This document shows, in pieces, positions 20,450 to 28,880 of a stretch of 58,068 nt of DNA. Positions within the stretch are counted from its first letter, which is position 1. Each line of letters opens with the position of its first letter. The DNA lies in contig CAIPMW010000045.1 in assembly GCA_903866255.1 (NCBI GenBank), positions 1 through 58,068 of the forward strand, written 5' to 3'. The notes below the pieces were generated by a model that was not told the DNA's origin, made no database searches, and was given only the letters and a program-made list of their open reading frames with translations. The translations under genes were made by a program, and so were the position numbers. This DNA is from an uncultured Chlorobiaceae bacterium (GTDB lineage: Bacteria; Bacteroidota; Chlorobiia; Chlorobiales; Chlorobiaceae).

Positions 20450-20789
20450 ATCGCTACAGGATATATTCCTTAAAGCTGTGCTTCGTGAAGATGAATTGAT
20501 AATACAGGAACAGAAGCAGATGCAGGAACAGAAAAAAGCGCTTTACCAGCCGGTGGTCGAGCGAATTGTGGAGGGGTGGGCTGCTGGCAAACCACCGCTT
20601 GAAGCCACCGGAAAGCCAAGTGGTTATTACCGGTTGACCAACTATTTGCATGAGTATCTTGTCTCCAACGGAACGTTTCCTGAAGGGGTTCATGCCATGC
20701 CGGAGGGGCGCGATCGATATAACAATATTGAACCATCATTTCCGGTGGATTTCGACAGTATCATCGGAGAGTTGAGTTTGCCCAAATGA
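20382..20789 (+). CDS. Hypothetical protein, duplicated family
   Basis: A frame of up to 135 residues with no family I recognise. Residues 34-56 are charged and Gln-rich (EDELIIQEQKQMQEQKKALY), and the C-terminal half holds a motif found again as a fragment at 20105-20222. The first 30 residues overlap the immunity-family gene in a different frame and are probably not translated. Starts at GTG 20478 or ATG 20520 are credible. The stop codon overlaps the next start (ATGA), which suggests co-translation with the SRPBCC gene. Confidence 0.6.
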   Translation: MDGAALAGSLRWYGRWPIPVTIESLQDIFLKAVLREDELIIQEQKQMQEQKKALYQPVVERIVEGWAAGKPPLEATGKPSGYYRLTNYLHEYLVSNGTFPEGVHAMPEGRDRYNNIEPSFPVDFDSIIGELSLPK

Positions 20790-21223
20790 AAATAATCCGA
20801 AGTGAGATCACTATCAACGCTTCAGTACAAGAGGTGTGGTCTGTTCTGGCAGCGTTTCACCTCTATCCAGAGTGGAATCCCTTTATTCGTGCAGTTAGAG
20901 GTAAAGGAGCAGCAGGTGAGCGGTTATGGTTTAAAGCCAGGCTTGATGGTTTGCCAGTGATTTTTTTTCGTGCTACCATCAGGGAGCTTGTGCCTCCAGT
21001 CCAGCTTGGATGGTATGCCACATTCCTGAAAGGCATTGTTGAGGCGTATCATTACTTTGAGATAGAGGATTTGGGTTCCGGGAAGAGTCGCTTTACCAAT
21101 ACCGAAGAGTTCAGTGGGCTTTTGTCTGGTGCGGTACTCTTTTTACTTGAATCAAGGTTCAAAAAAAGATATCAGATGATGGATGAGGCTTTGAAAGAAC
21201 GGGTTGAGGCTTATGTTCAATAA
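20786..21223 (+). CDS. SRPBCC-family (START/polyketide cyclase-like) protein
   Basis: A 145-residue single-domain SRPBCC fold. It begins ITINASVQEVWSVLAAF, then YPEWNPFIRAVRGKG, a pattern typical of this hydrophobic-ligand-binding family, and closes with an amphipathic C-terminal helix (LESRFKKRYQMMDEALKERV). No catalytic residue can be assigned. It overlaps the preceding hypothetical gene by four bases. Confidence 0.88.
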   Translation: MKIIRSEITINASVQEVWSVLAAFHLYPEWNPFIRAVRGKGAAGERLWFKARLDGLPVIFFRATIRELVPPVQLGWYATFLKGIVEAYHYFEIEDLGSGKSRFTNTEEFSGLLSGAVLFLLESRFKKRYQMMDEALKERVEAYVQ

Positions 21224-21456
21224 AAGATGTCAGGTTTTGCTTTTTTCTCCAAAATCCTGCACTCTTTCCTGAACCGTATTGTTCCGACGCTATAGATATA
21301 AAGTAATATACTTCAGGCTTGTACTGTTTTATGAAAAGGGTTCAACTGCCAATTGTAACGGTTCCAAAGAAGGCCGCGAAATCCATCAATATTTATTTAT
21401 ACTTCTACAAGGGAATCGTCCTTCCTTCAATCTTTTAACTGTTATGGAGGTTCTTG

Positions 21457-22604
21457 ATGTTCGGGATACGTCAAAAACTGATACTTGGATTCAGCGGTCT
21501 GCTGGTTATGGTTGTTGTCATGGGAGTACTCACGATCAGGTAGATAGATTCACTTGGAGGGGCTATTGATATCATACTCCGGCAGAACTATCGCAGTGTG
21601 ATTGCCTGTCAGAAAATGAAGGAGTCTCTTGAGCAGATTGACAGAGGAGTTCTGCTCACCTTTACCGGTCATTACAATGAAGGGATGATGACGATCCGCC
21701 AACATGAAATGAACTTCCGTCATGCACTGCAGATTGAGCTTGGCAATATTACGTTGCCTGGCGAACATCAGAAAGCAAAGCGGATCAGCGAGCTGTTTAT
21801 GGAGTATTCAGGAGTTATTGATCAGGTTACCGACTCGTCTCAGGCTCTCTCTCAAAGGCAAAAGCGATATTTTTTGACCCTGCGCCCTCTGTTTTACGAA
21901 ATTAAGCAGTTCTCGGGACAGGTTCTTGAGATGAATCAGGCGAATATGAACAGTGCAAATGATAATGCCCGCCAGATGGCTGCATCAGCACATAACACGA
22001 TGCTTGCAGCAATTCTGGGTTGTGCCGTTATTGCCCTGCTTTTCAGTTATCAGGCGCACCGGTGGATTCTTATGCCGATTAAAAAACTTATTGCTTCTGC
22101 TAAAGAGATCAGCAGGGGAAATCTTGATCTTGTGCTTGATACCACATCCAAAGATGAAATAGGGCAGCTTTCAGCGTCATTTAACGAAATGGCTGCAACC
22201 CTGCGCAAGATGCGCAAAACAGATATGGATACCCTGCTCAGAACCCGAAGTGCCACACAGGAGGTGTTCAAGGTACTGCCTTTGCCGATAGCCGTGCTTG
22301 ATCTGAACGGGGAGGTTGAAGTATCGACGGATACTGCTGAGCACTATTTTGGTCTGAAGCCAGGAGTGAATGTTCGTAATCTTGGTCATGAGTGGATTGC
22401 AAAGTTATTACACCAAAAAGAACCGCTGGAATATGCCGCTGAAGCAGTTGAGAACAAGCGCTATATCCAGCATTTTGTTGGCAGTCGGGAGTGCTTGTCA
22501 AAGAGATTGTTGAAGCTCATGGGGGTACCGTTGGTGCTGAGAGCGATCCCAAGACTGGCTCGATTTTTCATTTTACTCTGCCGCGACAAAAACAGAAAAT
22601 CTGA
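21457..22604 (+). pseudogene. Broken sensor histidine kinase
   Basis: The start ATG 21457 follows a TGGAGG ribosome-binding site and encodes an N-terminal membrane helix, but codon 29 is TAG (21541-21543). The frame then continues through a four-helix-type sensor region, a second membrane helix, a HAMP domain (LIASAKEISRGNLDL) and the start of a PAS-like domain (VLPLPIAVLDLNGEVE). Near 22490 it jumps directly to the last kinase segment, read in another frame: VKEIVEAHGGTVGAES, then GSIFHFTLP, stop at 22602. The phospho-acceptor His region and most of the ATPase domain are deleted. It cannot encode a working kinase. Confidence 0.9.
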
Positions 22605-22783
22605 CAGGCGAGTAGCAGTCCCCCATCTATTTCCGCCGACTTTGACAGGATTTCATCGGACGGCGAGATGACCAAGGATAACATCCTTTACATCGGAACT
22701 AATGTTTCTCAAGAGTTGTTATGTCCAAAGTCGGCCCGGGCCTGTTTTTTGTTTGGAGGTTAACGTTAAAAAAGGAGAATCCA

Positions 22784-22942
22784 ATGCCAGAAGATGAAAC
22801 ATGCGGGGTGGAGGAGACACAGCAATGTGGTGATCGAGATGAGAGGGTACGTCTCGCCGCTTATTACCGTTGGAAAGAGTACGGTGAGAGGGATGGTTGT
22901 GACCTGGAAGATTGGTGCGAGGCGGAGAAGTCTATCGGATGA
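22784..22942 (+). CDS. DUF2934-type small protein
   Basis: A 52-residue protein starting at ATG 22784 with an AAAGGAG ribosome-binding site at 22770-22777. Its second half, RVRLAAYYRWKEYGERDG followed by DLEDWCEAE, matches the DUF2934 pattern. The function of the family is not known. An open frame upstream in the same register lacks a ribosome-binding site and is not needed. A strong terminator follows directly. Confidence 0.78.
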   Translation: MPEDETCGVEETQQCGDRDERVRLAAYYRWKEYGERDGCDLEDWCEAEKSIG

Positions 22943-22953
22943 TTGATTGTGCC

Positions 22954-22979
22954 AAGGCTCCGGATTCCGGAGCCTTTTT
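22954..22979 (+). terminator. Rho-independent terminator
   Basis: AAGGCTCCGG, a three-base loop ATT, then CCGGAGCCTT and a T run. The 10 bp stem is perfect. It lies just after the DUF2934 gene and ends that transcript before the parAB operon. Confidence 0.9.
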
Positions 22980-23279
22980 GTCACTATAAACTTCCGTTCA
23001 ACCCCGATGCTGCAACAAAGCTGGCTGGCTGTGTTAAATGGTATGCCCTTGATTGAACCCGAGCAGGGCAGCAGTCGTTGGGTATCTGCGTTCTTATTCA
23101 GTGAGGAGTTGTCTGCTATTTTAGGATTATGCGGGTCAGACTAAACCATGATATTGCAATTTGTCCATTTTCATGAGACAAGATTATAATTTGTAATCGT
23201 TGCTGTAAGTATTATAATGTATAAAGATGTAAAGAGTGATGATGAAAATTCAACTGCTGTAAATTTCCCTGGTTAGTAC
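22980..23279. other. Intergenic region before parA
   Basis: About 300 bp between the terminator and parA. A 45-codon frame at 23007-23144 has no recognised motif and no good ribosome-binding site, so I leave it uncalled. The last 120 bp are AT-rich and hold the promoter candidate listed next. Confidence 0.5.
23191..23218 (+). promoter_or_regulatory. Candidate promoter of parAB
   Basis: TTGTAA at 23191-23196 and TATAAT at 23213-23218 are spaced by 16 bp, close to the sigma-70 consensus, about 60 bp upstream of parA. A second TATAAT occurs at about 23184. Assigned by pattern only. Confidence 0.4.
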
Positions 23280-24077
23280 ATGGGCAGAGTTATTGCGATT
23301 GCAAACCAGAAGGGAGGGGTAGGAAAAACAACCACTTCCGTCAATATAGCCGCTTCGATTGCTATTTCTGAGTTCAGGACATTACTGATTGATATTGATC
23401 CCCAGGCTAATGCCACCTCGGGTTTTGGTCTCGAAATTGGTGATGAAATTGATAATACCTTTTATCAGGTGATGGTCAAGGGGGGCGACATACAGGATGC
23501 CATAAAATCATCCAGTCTGGAATATCTGGATGTGCTTCCCTCCAATGTCAACCTTGTAGGGATGGAGGTTGAGCTGGTCAACATGAAGGAGCGCGAGTAT
23601 GTGATGCAGAAGGCGCTCAAGAGTATTCGCGACCGTTACGATTACATTATTATTGACTGTCCGCCCTCTCTTGGGTTGATTACCCTGAATTCGCTCACGG
23701 CGGCTGATTCCGTGCTTATTCCTGTTCAGGCTGAATATTATGCGCTGGAGGGGTTGGGAAAACTGCTCAATACCATCAGTATTGTCCGCAAGCATCTCAA
23801 TCCGAAGCTGGAGATTGAGGGGGTTCTGGTGACCATGTTTGATGCACGGCTTCGTCTTGCGTCGCAGGTTTCTGAAGAGGTGAAGAAGTTTTTTAAGGAC
23901 AAGGTGTATAAAACCCACATCCGCAGAAATGTCAAGCTTTCCGAGGCGCCAAGCCATGGCAAGCCGGCGCTCCTCTATGATGCACAGTGTATCGGCTCGA
24001 AAGACTATCTTGACCTGGCACAGGAGATTTTTGAAAGGGATGGCAATATTAAAAAATTTAAAGTTCGTCAGTCATAG
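23280..24077 (+). CDS. parA: Chromosome partitioning ATPase ParA (Soj)
   Basis: A 265-residue ParA. The deviant Walker A KGGVGKTT is at residues 10-17, with [34 protein letters not shown] and [17 protein letters not shown] further on. ParA binds DNA non-specifically as an ATP dimer and is released by ParB, moving the origin region. No plasmid replication gene is present and dapB follows, so this is the chromosomal locus. It lies 9 bp from parB. I did not find a canonical parS site in the window. Confidence 0.96.
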   Translation: MGRVIAIANQKGGVGKTTTSVNIAASIAISEFRTLLIDIDPQANATSGFGLEIGDEIDNTFYQVMVKGGDIQDAIKSSSLEYLDVLPSNVNLVGMEVELVNMKEREYVMQKALKSIRDRYDYIIIDCPPSLGLITLNSLTAADSVLIPVQAEYYALEGLGKLLNTISIVRKHLNPKLEIEGVLVTMFDARLRLASQVSEEVKKFFKDKVYKTHIRRNVKLSEAPSHGKPALLYDAQCIGSKDYLDLAQEIFERDGNIKKFKVRQS

Positions 24078-24086
24078 CTGACTGGT

Positions 24087-24992
24087 ATGCCGATGGGTGA
24101 TATGCCTAAAAATGCGTTGGGAAGAGGTCTGAAAGCGCTCATTTCGGATGATGGGTTTGTCTCTGTTCCACAGGTCGAAGAGCAGGAGCTTCCCCGTGAT
24201 GGAGGGGTAGGCACGTTGCCAATTGAAAAGATACGGGCAAATCCGTTTCAGCCTCGCAAGGAGTTTGATGAGGCTGCGCTCGAAGAGCTGAAAAACTCCA
24301 TTATTGAAAACGGTGTTATCCAGCCGGTGACGGTGTGCCGGGAAGGCGACAGCTATCAACTCATCAGCGGGGAGCGACGACTCAGGGCGGTGACGCTGGC
24401 CGGGTTCAAGTTTATTCCCGCCTACATTATTGATGCGGCTGATGATTCGAGCAAACTGGAGCTTGCTCTTATTGAAAATATTCAGCGTGAAGATCTGAAT
24501 GCCATCGAGGTGGCGCTTGCCCTCAAAAGCCTGACGACGAAGTGCAATCTTTCGCAGGAGGAGATTGCCCAGAAGGTTGGCAAAAACCGCTCAACGGTCA
24601 GTAATTTTCTTCGCTTGCTCAAATTGCCTCTGCAGATTCAGGACAGTATCAGGAACCGCGAGATTTCGTCAGGTCATGCTCGAGCGCTCATTAATCTCCC
24701 AAGTGAACAGCAGCAGGTGAAGGTGTGGAAGCAGGTTCTCGCCAATCAGCTCTCTGTGCGTCAGACTGAGGCGCTGGTGAACCGGATGTTCAAGGATCAG
24801 GCAGCAAAACCGGCACCGCCATCGTCGTCGGAGCGTTCATCCCATCTGTCGGAGCTTGAGTCTCTCTTGCGGAACAACCTTGCCACGAAGGTGCGTATTG
24901 TTGAAAAGAAAGAGGGGAAAGGTGAGATTCATATCCAATACTTCTCGCACGATGACCTCGAACGGCTGCTCGAAATCATGCGCCACGATTGA
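24087..24992 (+). CDS. parB: Chromosome partitioning protein ParB (Spo0J)
   Basis: A 301-residue ParB/Spo0J. The N-terminus has the ParA-contacting LGRGLKALI. The nucleotide-binding domain follows (IRANPFQPRKEFDE, GERRLRAVTLAG, ALIENIQREDLN), then the helix-turn-helix (LSQEEIAQKVGKNRSTVSNF) and a C-terminal dimer domain (about residues 250-301). It nucleates on parS and spreads as a CTP clamp, according to family knowledge. ATG 24102 is an alternative start that trims five residues. Confidence 0.96.
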   Translation: MPMGDMPKNALGRGLKALISDDGFVSVPQVEEQELPRDGGVGTLPIEKIRANPFQPRKEFDEAALEELKNSIIENGVIQPVTVCREGDSYQLISGERRLRAVTLAGFKFIPAYIIDAADDSSKLELALIENIQREDLNAIEVALALKSLTTKCNLSQEEIAQKVGKNRSTVSNFLRLLKLPLQIQDSIRNREISSGHARALINLPSEQQQVKVWKQVLANQLSVRQTEALVNRMFKDQAAKPAPPSSSERSSHLSELESLLRNNLATKVRIVEKKEGKGEIHIQYFSHDDLERLLEIMRHD

Positions 24993-25028
24993 GTTGTTGA
25001 TGTGTTCAATGAAATATAATAACGGAAG

Positions 25029-25775
25029 ATGAAGTTTACCCTTGTCGGGAATGGAAGAATGGGTCAGCAGGTTGCCCAGGTCATTCAGCATTCTGGCTGC
25101 CATCAGGTGGCTGCTGTGCTTGATATTGATGTGGCAATTACCCCTGAAGTTTTTCAGGGAAGTGACGCGATCATAGATTTTACGGTGAGGGGGGCGTTTC
25201 TTGCCAATCTTCCGGCCATGATTGCCTCCGGTGTTCCGGTTGTCGTCGGCACCACGGGATGGGATGATGTGCTGGGAGATGTGAAACAGCAGATCACTGC
25301 GGCTGGTGCCTCTCTGCTCTCCTCGGCCAATTTTTCGCTTGGGGTCAACATTTTTTTGCGCACGGTGCGTGAAGCTGCCAGGCTTATCTCTCCATTTGTC
25401 CAGTTCGATATCGCCTTTGAAGAGCAGCATCACACCGGCAAGGCCGATTTTCCCAGTGGCACTGCGTTGCGGGCGGCTGATATGATTCTCTCAGCCAACA
25501 GCCGCAAGAAAACGGTTGTTCGTCAGCTTTCGGATGACAAAAAGCTCGCGCCAGACGAACTGCAGGTTGCATCTTTGCGGCTTGGCAGCGTTTTTGGCAA
25601 GCACTCTGCCTTTATTGATTCGGAGGCGGATGAAATTGTGGTCTCCCATACCGCAAAAAACCGTTCAGGTTTTGCCTCTGGCGCGGTTGAAGCTGCGGCG
25701 TGGCTCGCCTTGCGCCATAAAACCTCTCCAGGCTTTTATACGATGGAGGATTTTCTGAATGAGAAGTTCACTTGA
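25029..25775 (+). CDS. dapB: 4-hydroxy-tetrahydrodipicolinate reductase
   Basis: A 248-residue DapB, the NAD(P)H-dependent reductase of the diaminopimelate/lysine pathway. It has the nucleotide-binding start [13 protein letters not shown], a central [10 protein letters not shown], and the catalytic and substrate segment [17 protein letters not shown]. The C-terminal part has [12 protein letters not shown]. Slightly shorter than the enterobacterial enzyme but complete. It follows parB by 36 bp and its stop is just ahead of the next gene. Confidence 0.95.
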   Translation: MKFTLVGNGRMGQQVAQVIQHSGCHQVAAVLDIDVAITPEVFQGSDAIIDFTVRGAFLANLPAMIASGVPVVVGTTGWDDVLGDVKQQITAAGASLLSSANFSLGVNIFLRTVREAARLISPFVQFDIAFEEQHHTGKADFPSGTALRAADMILSANSRKKTVVRQLSDDKKLAPDELQVASLRLGSVFGKHSAFIDSEADEIVVSHTAKNRSGFASGAVEAAAWLALRHKTSPGFYTMEDFLNEKFT

Positions 25776-25780
25776 AGTAT

Positions 25781-26326
25781 ATGCCTGCTGAAAAACCGGT
25801 TCAACCTCTTTTGCCCGTTGAGGGTATACTCTATGCTGTTCTGCTTGGTACAGCAGTGATTCTTTTGACGACGACGGTTCCTTACCTGACCTTGCTGAAT
25901 GTCTTTCTGTTTGCTGGCATTTTTCTTGCGGGGGTGGTGGCACTGCATCAGACCATCATGCGCTTTCAGGTGACGCTGACCTTCAGGCAGGCTTTTGTGC
26001 TGGGCTGCTTGGCTGGTTTTGCCGGAGGCGTTGTTTCTGAGGTGGTAACCTTTTTTCTTATGACCTCCTTGCACTACAGGCCGGGTACTGAGAGCCTTGC
26101 ACTGATTGTCAATTGGGCGTTGGAGATGGCCAGGAAGCAGCCTGAGCTTCAGGAACAGGTGCAGGCACTGGTTGCTGCGGAAAAAATGGCTCTTGCTCCG
26201 GTGACGTTAACGTTTACTGAGCTTCTGATGAATATGGCCTTTTCCGGTATTTTTTATGCACCAATCGCTGGGCTTGGCGGGGCCTATGCTGTGCGCAGAC
26301 TCAAGCGTCAGGCGGCAAGAGGTTGA
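25781..26326 (+). CDS. DUF4199-like four-helix membrane protein
   Basis: About 181 residues with four hydrophobic segments (roughly residues 18-38, 41-65, 74-98 and 145-172). The arrangement, with an amphipathic linker (ALEMARKQPELQEQVQAL) before the last helix, resembles DUF4199 proteins of the Bacteroidetes/Chlorobi group. No function is known. ATG 25781 is preferred over TTG 25772, which overlaps the dapB stop. The 3' end overlaps the convergent menE gene by 26 bp. Confidence 0.75.
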   Translation: MPAEKPVQPLLPVEGILYAVLLGTAVILLTTTVPYLTLLNVFLFAGIFLAGVVALHQTIMRFQVTLTFRQAFVLGCLAGFAGGVVSEVVTFFLMTSLHYRPGTESLALIVNWALEMARKQPELQEQVQALVAAEKMALAPVTLTFTELLMNMAFSGIFYAPIAGLGGAYAVRRLKRQAARG

Positions 26327-27806
26327 GTGGTGAACAGCCTTTGAACGTCAGTTTTTTGTACCATTTTCGGTCGATTTTTTGTGACCCAGGTAAGGTTGCC
26401 CACTTTTTTACCCGACAGTAACAGGTCGGGCTTTTGAGTTTTCCCGCAATGGAGTGCATGGCTGTGGTGAGAGTGGTCTCTTCAGGTTTATTCTCCTCAA
26501 GGGTTTTGATGAATGCCACGGGACGCTGGCCATATTCATCATCATCCACCGGGACGACAAGTGCTTCAAGAATCCCGTCAATCGTCATCAGTGCCTTTTC
26601 AATCTCTTCGGGATGGATATTTTCTCCCCCTGCAATGAACATGTTGTCTTTTCTGCCTGCGACCGTGACGGTACCGTCATCGGTAACAGTTCCGATATCC
26701 GAAGTATGGAACCAGCCGCCGTTATCTGTTTGAGTCTCGATTTTTCCCTCACGAAGGTAGCCCTGAAACAGGCAGGTGCCCTTGACCAGCAGTTCTCCAT
26801 CTGTTGAAGCCATGATCTCTCGCCAGGGAAGCAGCTTGCCGCTGTTTTCCTGAATGCCTTGTATCGGCGCCGGAGAGGTTGCAATCTGTGAGCTCATCTC
26901 GGTTGATCCGTAGCTCAGATAAAGCGGGATATCCTGACGTACAGCCTCCTCAATCAGCGATTTTGGCGCTGAACTGCCACCTAGCAGAACAGCTTTCAAG
27001 GTTCGCAGCAAGGCAGTGCTCTTTTGGTCGGTAAGCAGACGGTAAAGCTGTGTTGGAACAACGGAGAGATGGCTCAGCGGAAAGTTTCGAAGCGACTGGG
27101 CGAGAGATTCATCCGGTTTGCCGATAGCAAGTGAACCGCCGGAAATGAGTGATCGGAAGAGGAGTGAGTAACCGCCAATGTGGTAGAGTGGCAGCGAGAG
27201 AAGCCAGCAATCGCCAGCACCAAAGGGAATATTTTCATTGGAACCGAGTGCGCTGTACCAGTGGTTGGCAAAACTGTGCACGGCAGCTTTTGCCTCTCCT
27301 GAGCTGGCGGAGGTGTGGATTATGGTGACGGGTTGGTGCATTGCCTCCATGTTTTCAGTCATCTCGGCCTTGTTGTTGCTTTGCACTGTTGTGGGGGAAT
27401 GAAGCACTGAATCGGAAGAATCGCTGTCAATCAATTCATCAATACTGATGCTGCTCTTGAGCGATGTATGAGTACCGGAGGTTACGATCAGGCTTGGCTG
27501 GAGTTTATTAATGGTGTTGCCAAGCAGGTGTTCAGGAAAACGATAGTTCAACGGTGCGGCAATGATGCCCGCTTTCAGGAGTCCGAGAAGCAGCATGACC
27601 ATCTCCGGCGTATTTGGCGACACTATCGCGACAACCTCGCCAGATCGAATGCTTCTGGTGCTGAGGTGGCCCGCAATGGTTTCGGCGATGGCGTTGCATT
27701 CGCTGAACGACAGAGTTCTGTCGCTCATTCGCAGCGCTGGCGTGTTGCCGAAAAGCTTGGCAGCGCGGGCTACAATGTCCATTGTTGTCTGAACCGTGAT
27801 TTTCAT
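26301..27806 (-). CDS. menE: o-Succinylbenzoate-CoA ligase
   Basis: A 501-residue acyl-CoA synthetase (ANL superfamily) placed with menCBH, so it very likely activates o-succinylbenzoate for menaquinone synthesis. The P-loop reads TIIHTSASSGEAKA, a less usual form of the TSGTTG-x-P-K loop. Further motifs are LYLSYGSTEMSSQIA, GWFHTSDIG, VAGRKDNMFIAGGENIHPEEIE and the C-terminal GKLKSPT region where the catalytic Lys (QKIDRKW) lies. The frame is open beyond ATG 27806, but the extension overlaps dispersed-repeat sequence and is not family-like. It is separated from menC by 1.07 kb of inserted material. Confidence 0.9.
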   Translation of the reverse strand: MKITVQTTMDIVARAAKLFGNTPALRMSDRTLSFSECNAIAETIAGHLSTRSIRSGEVVAIVSPNTPEMVMLLLGLLKAGIIAAPLNYRFPEHLLGNTINKLQPSLIVTSGTHTSLKSSISIDELIDSDSSDSVLHSPTTVQSNNKAEMTENMEAMHQPVTIIHTSASSGEAKAAVHSFANHWYSALGSNENIPFGAGDCWLLSLPLYHIGGYSLLFRSLISGGSLAIGKPDESLAQSLRNFPLSHLSVVPTQLYRLLTDQKSTALLRTLKAVLLGGSSAPKSLIEEAVRQDIPLYLSYGSTEMSSQIATSPAPIQGIQENSGKLLPWREIMASTDGELLVKGTCLFQGYLREGKIETQTDNGGWFHTSDIGTVTDDGTVTVAGRKDNMFIAGGENIHPEEIEKALMTIDGILEALVVPVDDDEYGQRPVAFIKTLEENKPEETTLTTAMHSIAGKLKSPTCYCRVKKWATLPGSQKIDRKWYKKLTFKGCSPLNLLPPDA

Positions 27807-27833
27807 GATTAAGGGATGAGCATGATTTTTCTG
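27788..27833 (+). repeat. Dispersed repeat, copy 1
   Basis: TCTGAACCGTGATT...GATTAAGGGATGAGCATGAT, one copy of a short extragenic repeat rich in GATT blocks about 9-10 bp apart. It overlaps the menE start region. Confidence 0.5.
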
Positions 27834-27892
27834 CAGGGGAGGCGTGAACTGCCCCCATACCAATATGATATCTGATAATATTCGGGAAATTC

Positions 27893-27945
27893 CAATCATG
27901 CCCATCAAGGAAATCAAGCAAATCACGGTTCAAGACAAGTGGTAT
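27893..27945 (-). repeat. Dispersed repeat, copy 2 (inverted)
   Basis: On the minus strand it reads CTTGTCTTGAACCGTGATTT followed by GCTTGATTTCCTTGATGGGC. This is nearly the same sequence as 28811-28860. Copies lie on both sides of the DUF2442/DUF4160 pair. Confidence 0.6.
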
Positions 27946-27990
27946 CGCCGATGTGTGACCGCTACGAGCGAAGCTGTTCTCATTCATTGT

Positions 27991-28278
27991 TCAACGTTTA
28001 TAACCCCACTCCCTGAATTGTTCCTGAAATTCACTCATACCCATAAATGTAAGATAAAAAAGGTATTCTGGCGCAACATCAAGTCCATCGAACCAGGTAA
28101 TGGTGCTGTGGGTTATGGCGAAGCTCCTGAAAACATTTTTATCTTTTAACCGTAAAAAAATCTCACGGTTATCATTCTTGATAGTCTCTTCAAGGTTGAC
28201 AGTTCCCGTTTTCCCATTATTAAACGCCAGGTGGATTTTATAGTCACCGATGTATTCTGCTTTCTCTATTTTCAGCAT
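27991..28278 (-). CDS. DUF2442 protein
   Basis: A 95-residue DUF2442 protein with the family pattern IHLAFNNGKTGTVNLEE, then FRSFAITHSTITWFDGLDVAPE. DUF2442 proteins commonly sit directly after a DUF4160 gene and have been suggested to be toxin-antitoxin-like partners; their biochemistry is not established to my knowledge. Here the DUF4160 gene is 15 bp upstream. The pair interrupts the men genes. Confidence 0.88.
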   Translation of the reverse strand: MLKIEKAEYIGDYKIHLAFNNGKTGTVNLEETIKNDNREIFLRLKDKNVFRSFAITHSTITWFDGLDVAPEYLFYLTFMGMSEFQEQFREWGYKR

Positions 28279-28293
28279 GATTACCGTGTTTGG

Positions 28294-28554
28294 TTAGACT
28301 AATGGTTTGATTTTATGATAATGCCCTGTTTTCTGAATACTTGTCCAATTTTCAAGTAACTCTTTTTGATGATCTTGAGCCCATTCAATGACAAGGCTTA
28401 ATACTTTTGAGGGGAGTTTCCCTTCAAGAATACCTAATGTTGCAATTGAAATTGTTGCCATAAATTCATTGTATTCCGCATGGAAGTGGGGCGGGTTATG
28501 CTCATTAAAGTGCATGTATATCACAATCCCGAGAAATCGGCTCAACTCAGGCAT
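28294..28554 (-). CDS. DUF4160 protein
   Basis: An 86-residue DUF4160 protein with the conserved [20 protein letters not shown], whose His-rich stretch is the family hallmark, and LPSKVLSLVIEWAQDHQKELL. It is complete and co-directional with the DUF2442 gene. Two more such pairs occur at 39889-40534 and 40492-41047. Confidence 0.88.
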   Translation of the reverse strand: MPELSRFLGIVIYMHFNEHNPPHFHAEYNEFMATISIATLGILEGKLPSKVLSLVIEWAQDHQKELLENWTSIQKTGHYHKIKPLV

Positions 28555-28656
28555 TCTTAAAAAACATCATGATGCGGTTTTCGTTATTTTTTGCACTCCT
28601 CCAATATAGCAACAAACGACACAAAAAGACGGTTCTTCGATACGGCCATCTCATCT

Positions 28657-28702
28657 GTCTGAACCTTGATTAAAAGGATTAATGGATTGGCATGATTTTT
28701 CT
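28657..28702 (+). repeat. Dispersed repeat, copy 3
   Basis: GTCTGAACCTTGATTAAAAG followed by GATTAATGGATTGGCATGATTT. Same family as 39672-39713 and 31686-31722. Confidence 0.6.
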
Positions 28703-28810
28703 GATAGTATTCGGGAATTTCTTGTCATGGACAGAATCAGGGTCCATGACAAGTGGCATAGCTTCGATACGGCCTTCGGCCTGCTCAGCGGCCGGTAGCA
28801 ATGAATCCCC

Positions 28811-28860
28811 AAATCAAGCCCATCAAGAAAATCAAGCGAATCATGGTTCAAGACAAGCAC
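28811..28860 (-). repeat. Dispersed repeat, copy 4 (inverted)
   Basis: On the minus strand: GTGCTTGTCTTGAACCATGA, then TTCGCTTGATTTTCTTGATG. It pairs with 27893-27945 as near-identical copies of the same unit. Confidence 0.6.
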
Positions 28861-28880
28861 GGAACGCCGAGGCACCGACT

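Larger units (their letters stand above)
28555..28880. other. Repeat-filled intergenic stretch between menC and the DUF4160 gene
   Basis: No gene is accepted here. It contains two copies of the dispersed GATT-rich repeat (28657-28702 forward, 28811-28860 inverted) and two CTTCGATACGGCC blocks at about 28637 and 28762. The sequence looks like remnants of insertions into the men locus. Confidence 0.6.

Noticed and set aside
22721-22738. GGCCCGGGCC-TGTTTTTT as a terminator after the kinase relic
   Set aside because: The palindrome leaves no room for a hairpin loop with a stable stem; the real terminator is at 22954-22979.
23007-23144. 45-codon frame before parA
   Set aside because: No recognisable motif, no ribosome-binding site and it sits in the parA promoter region.
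23280-24992. Plasmid partition locus
   Set aside because: The ParA/ParB are of chromosomal Soj/Spo0J type, dapB follows, and no replication initiator or origin repeats were seen.
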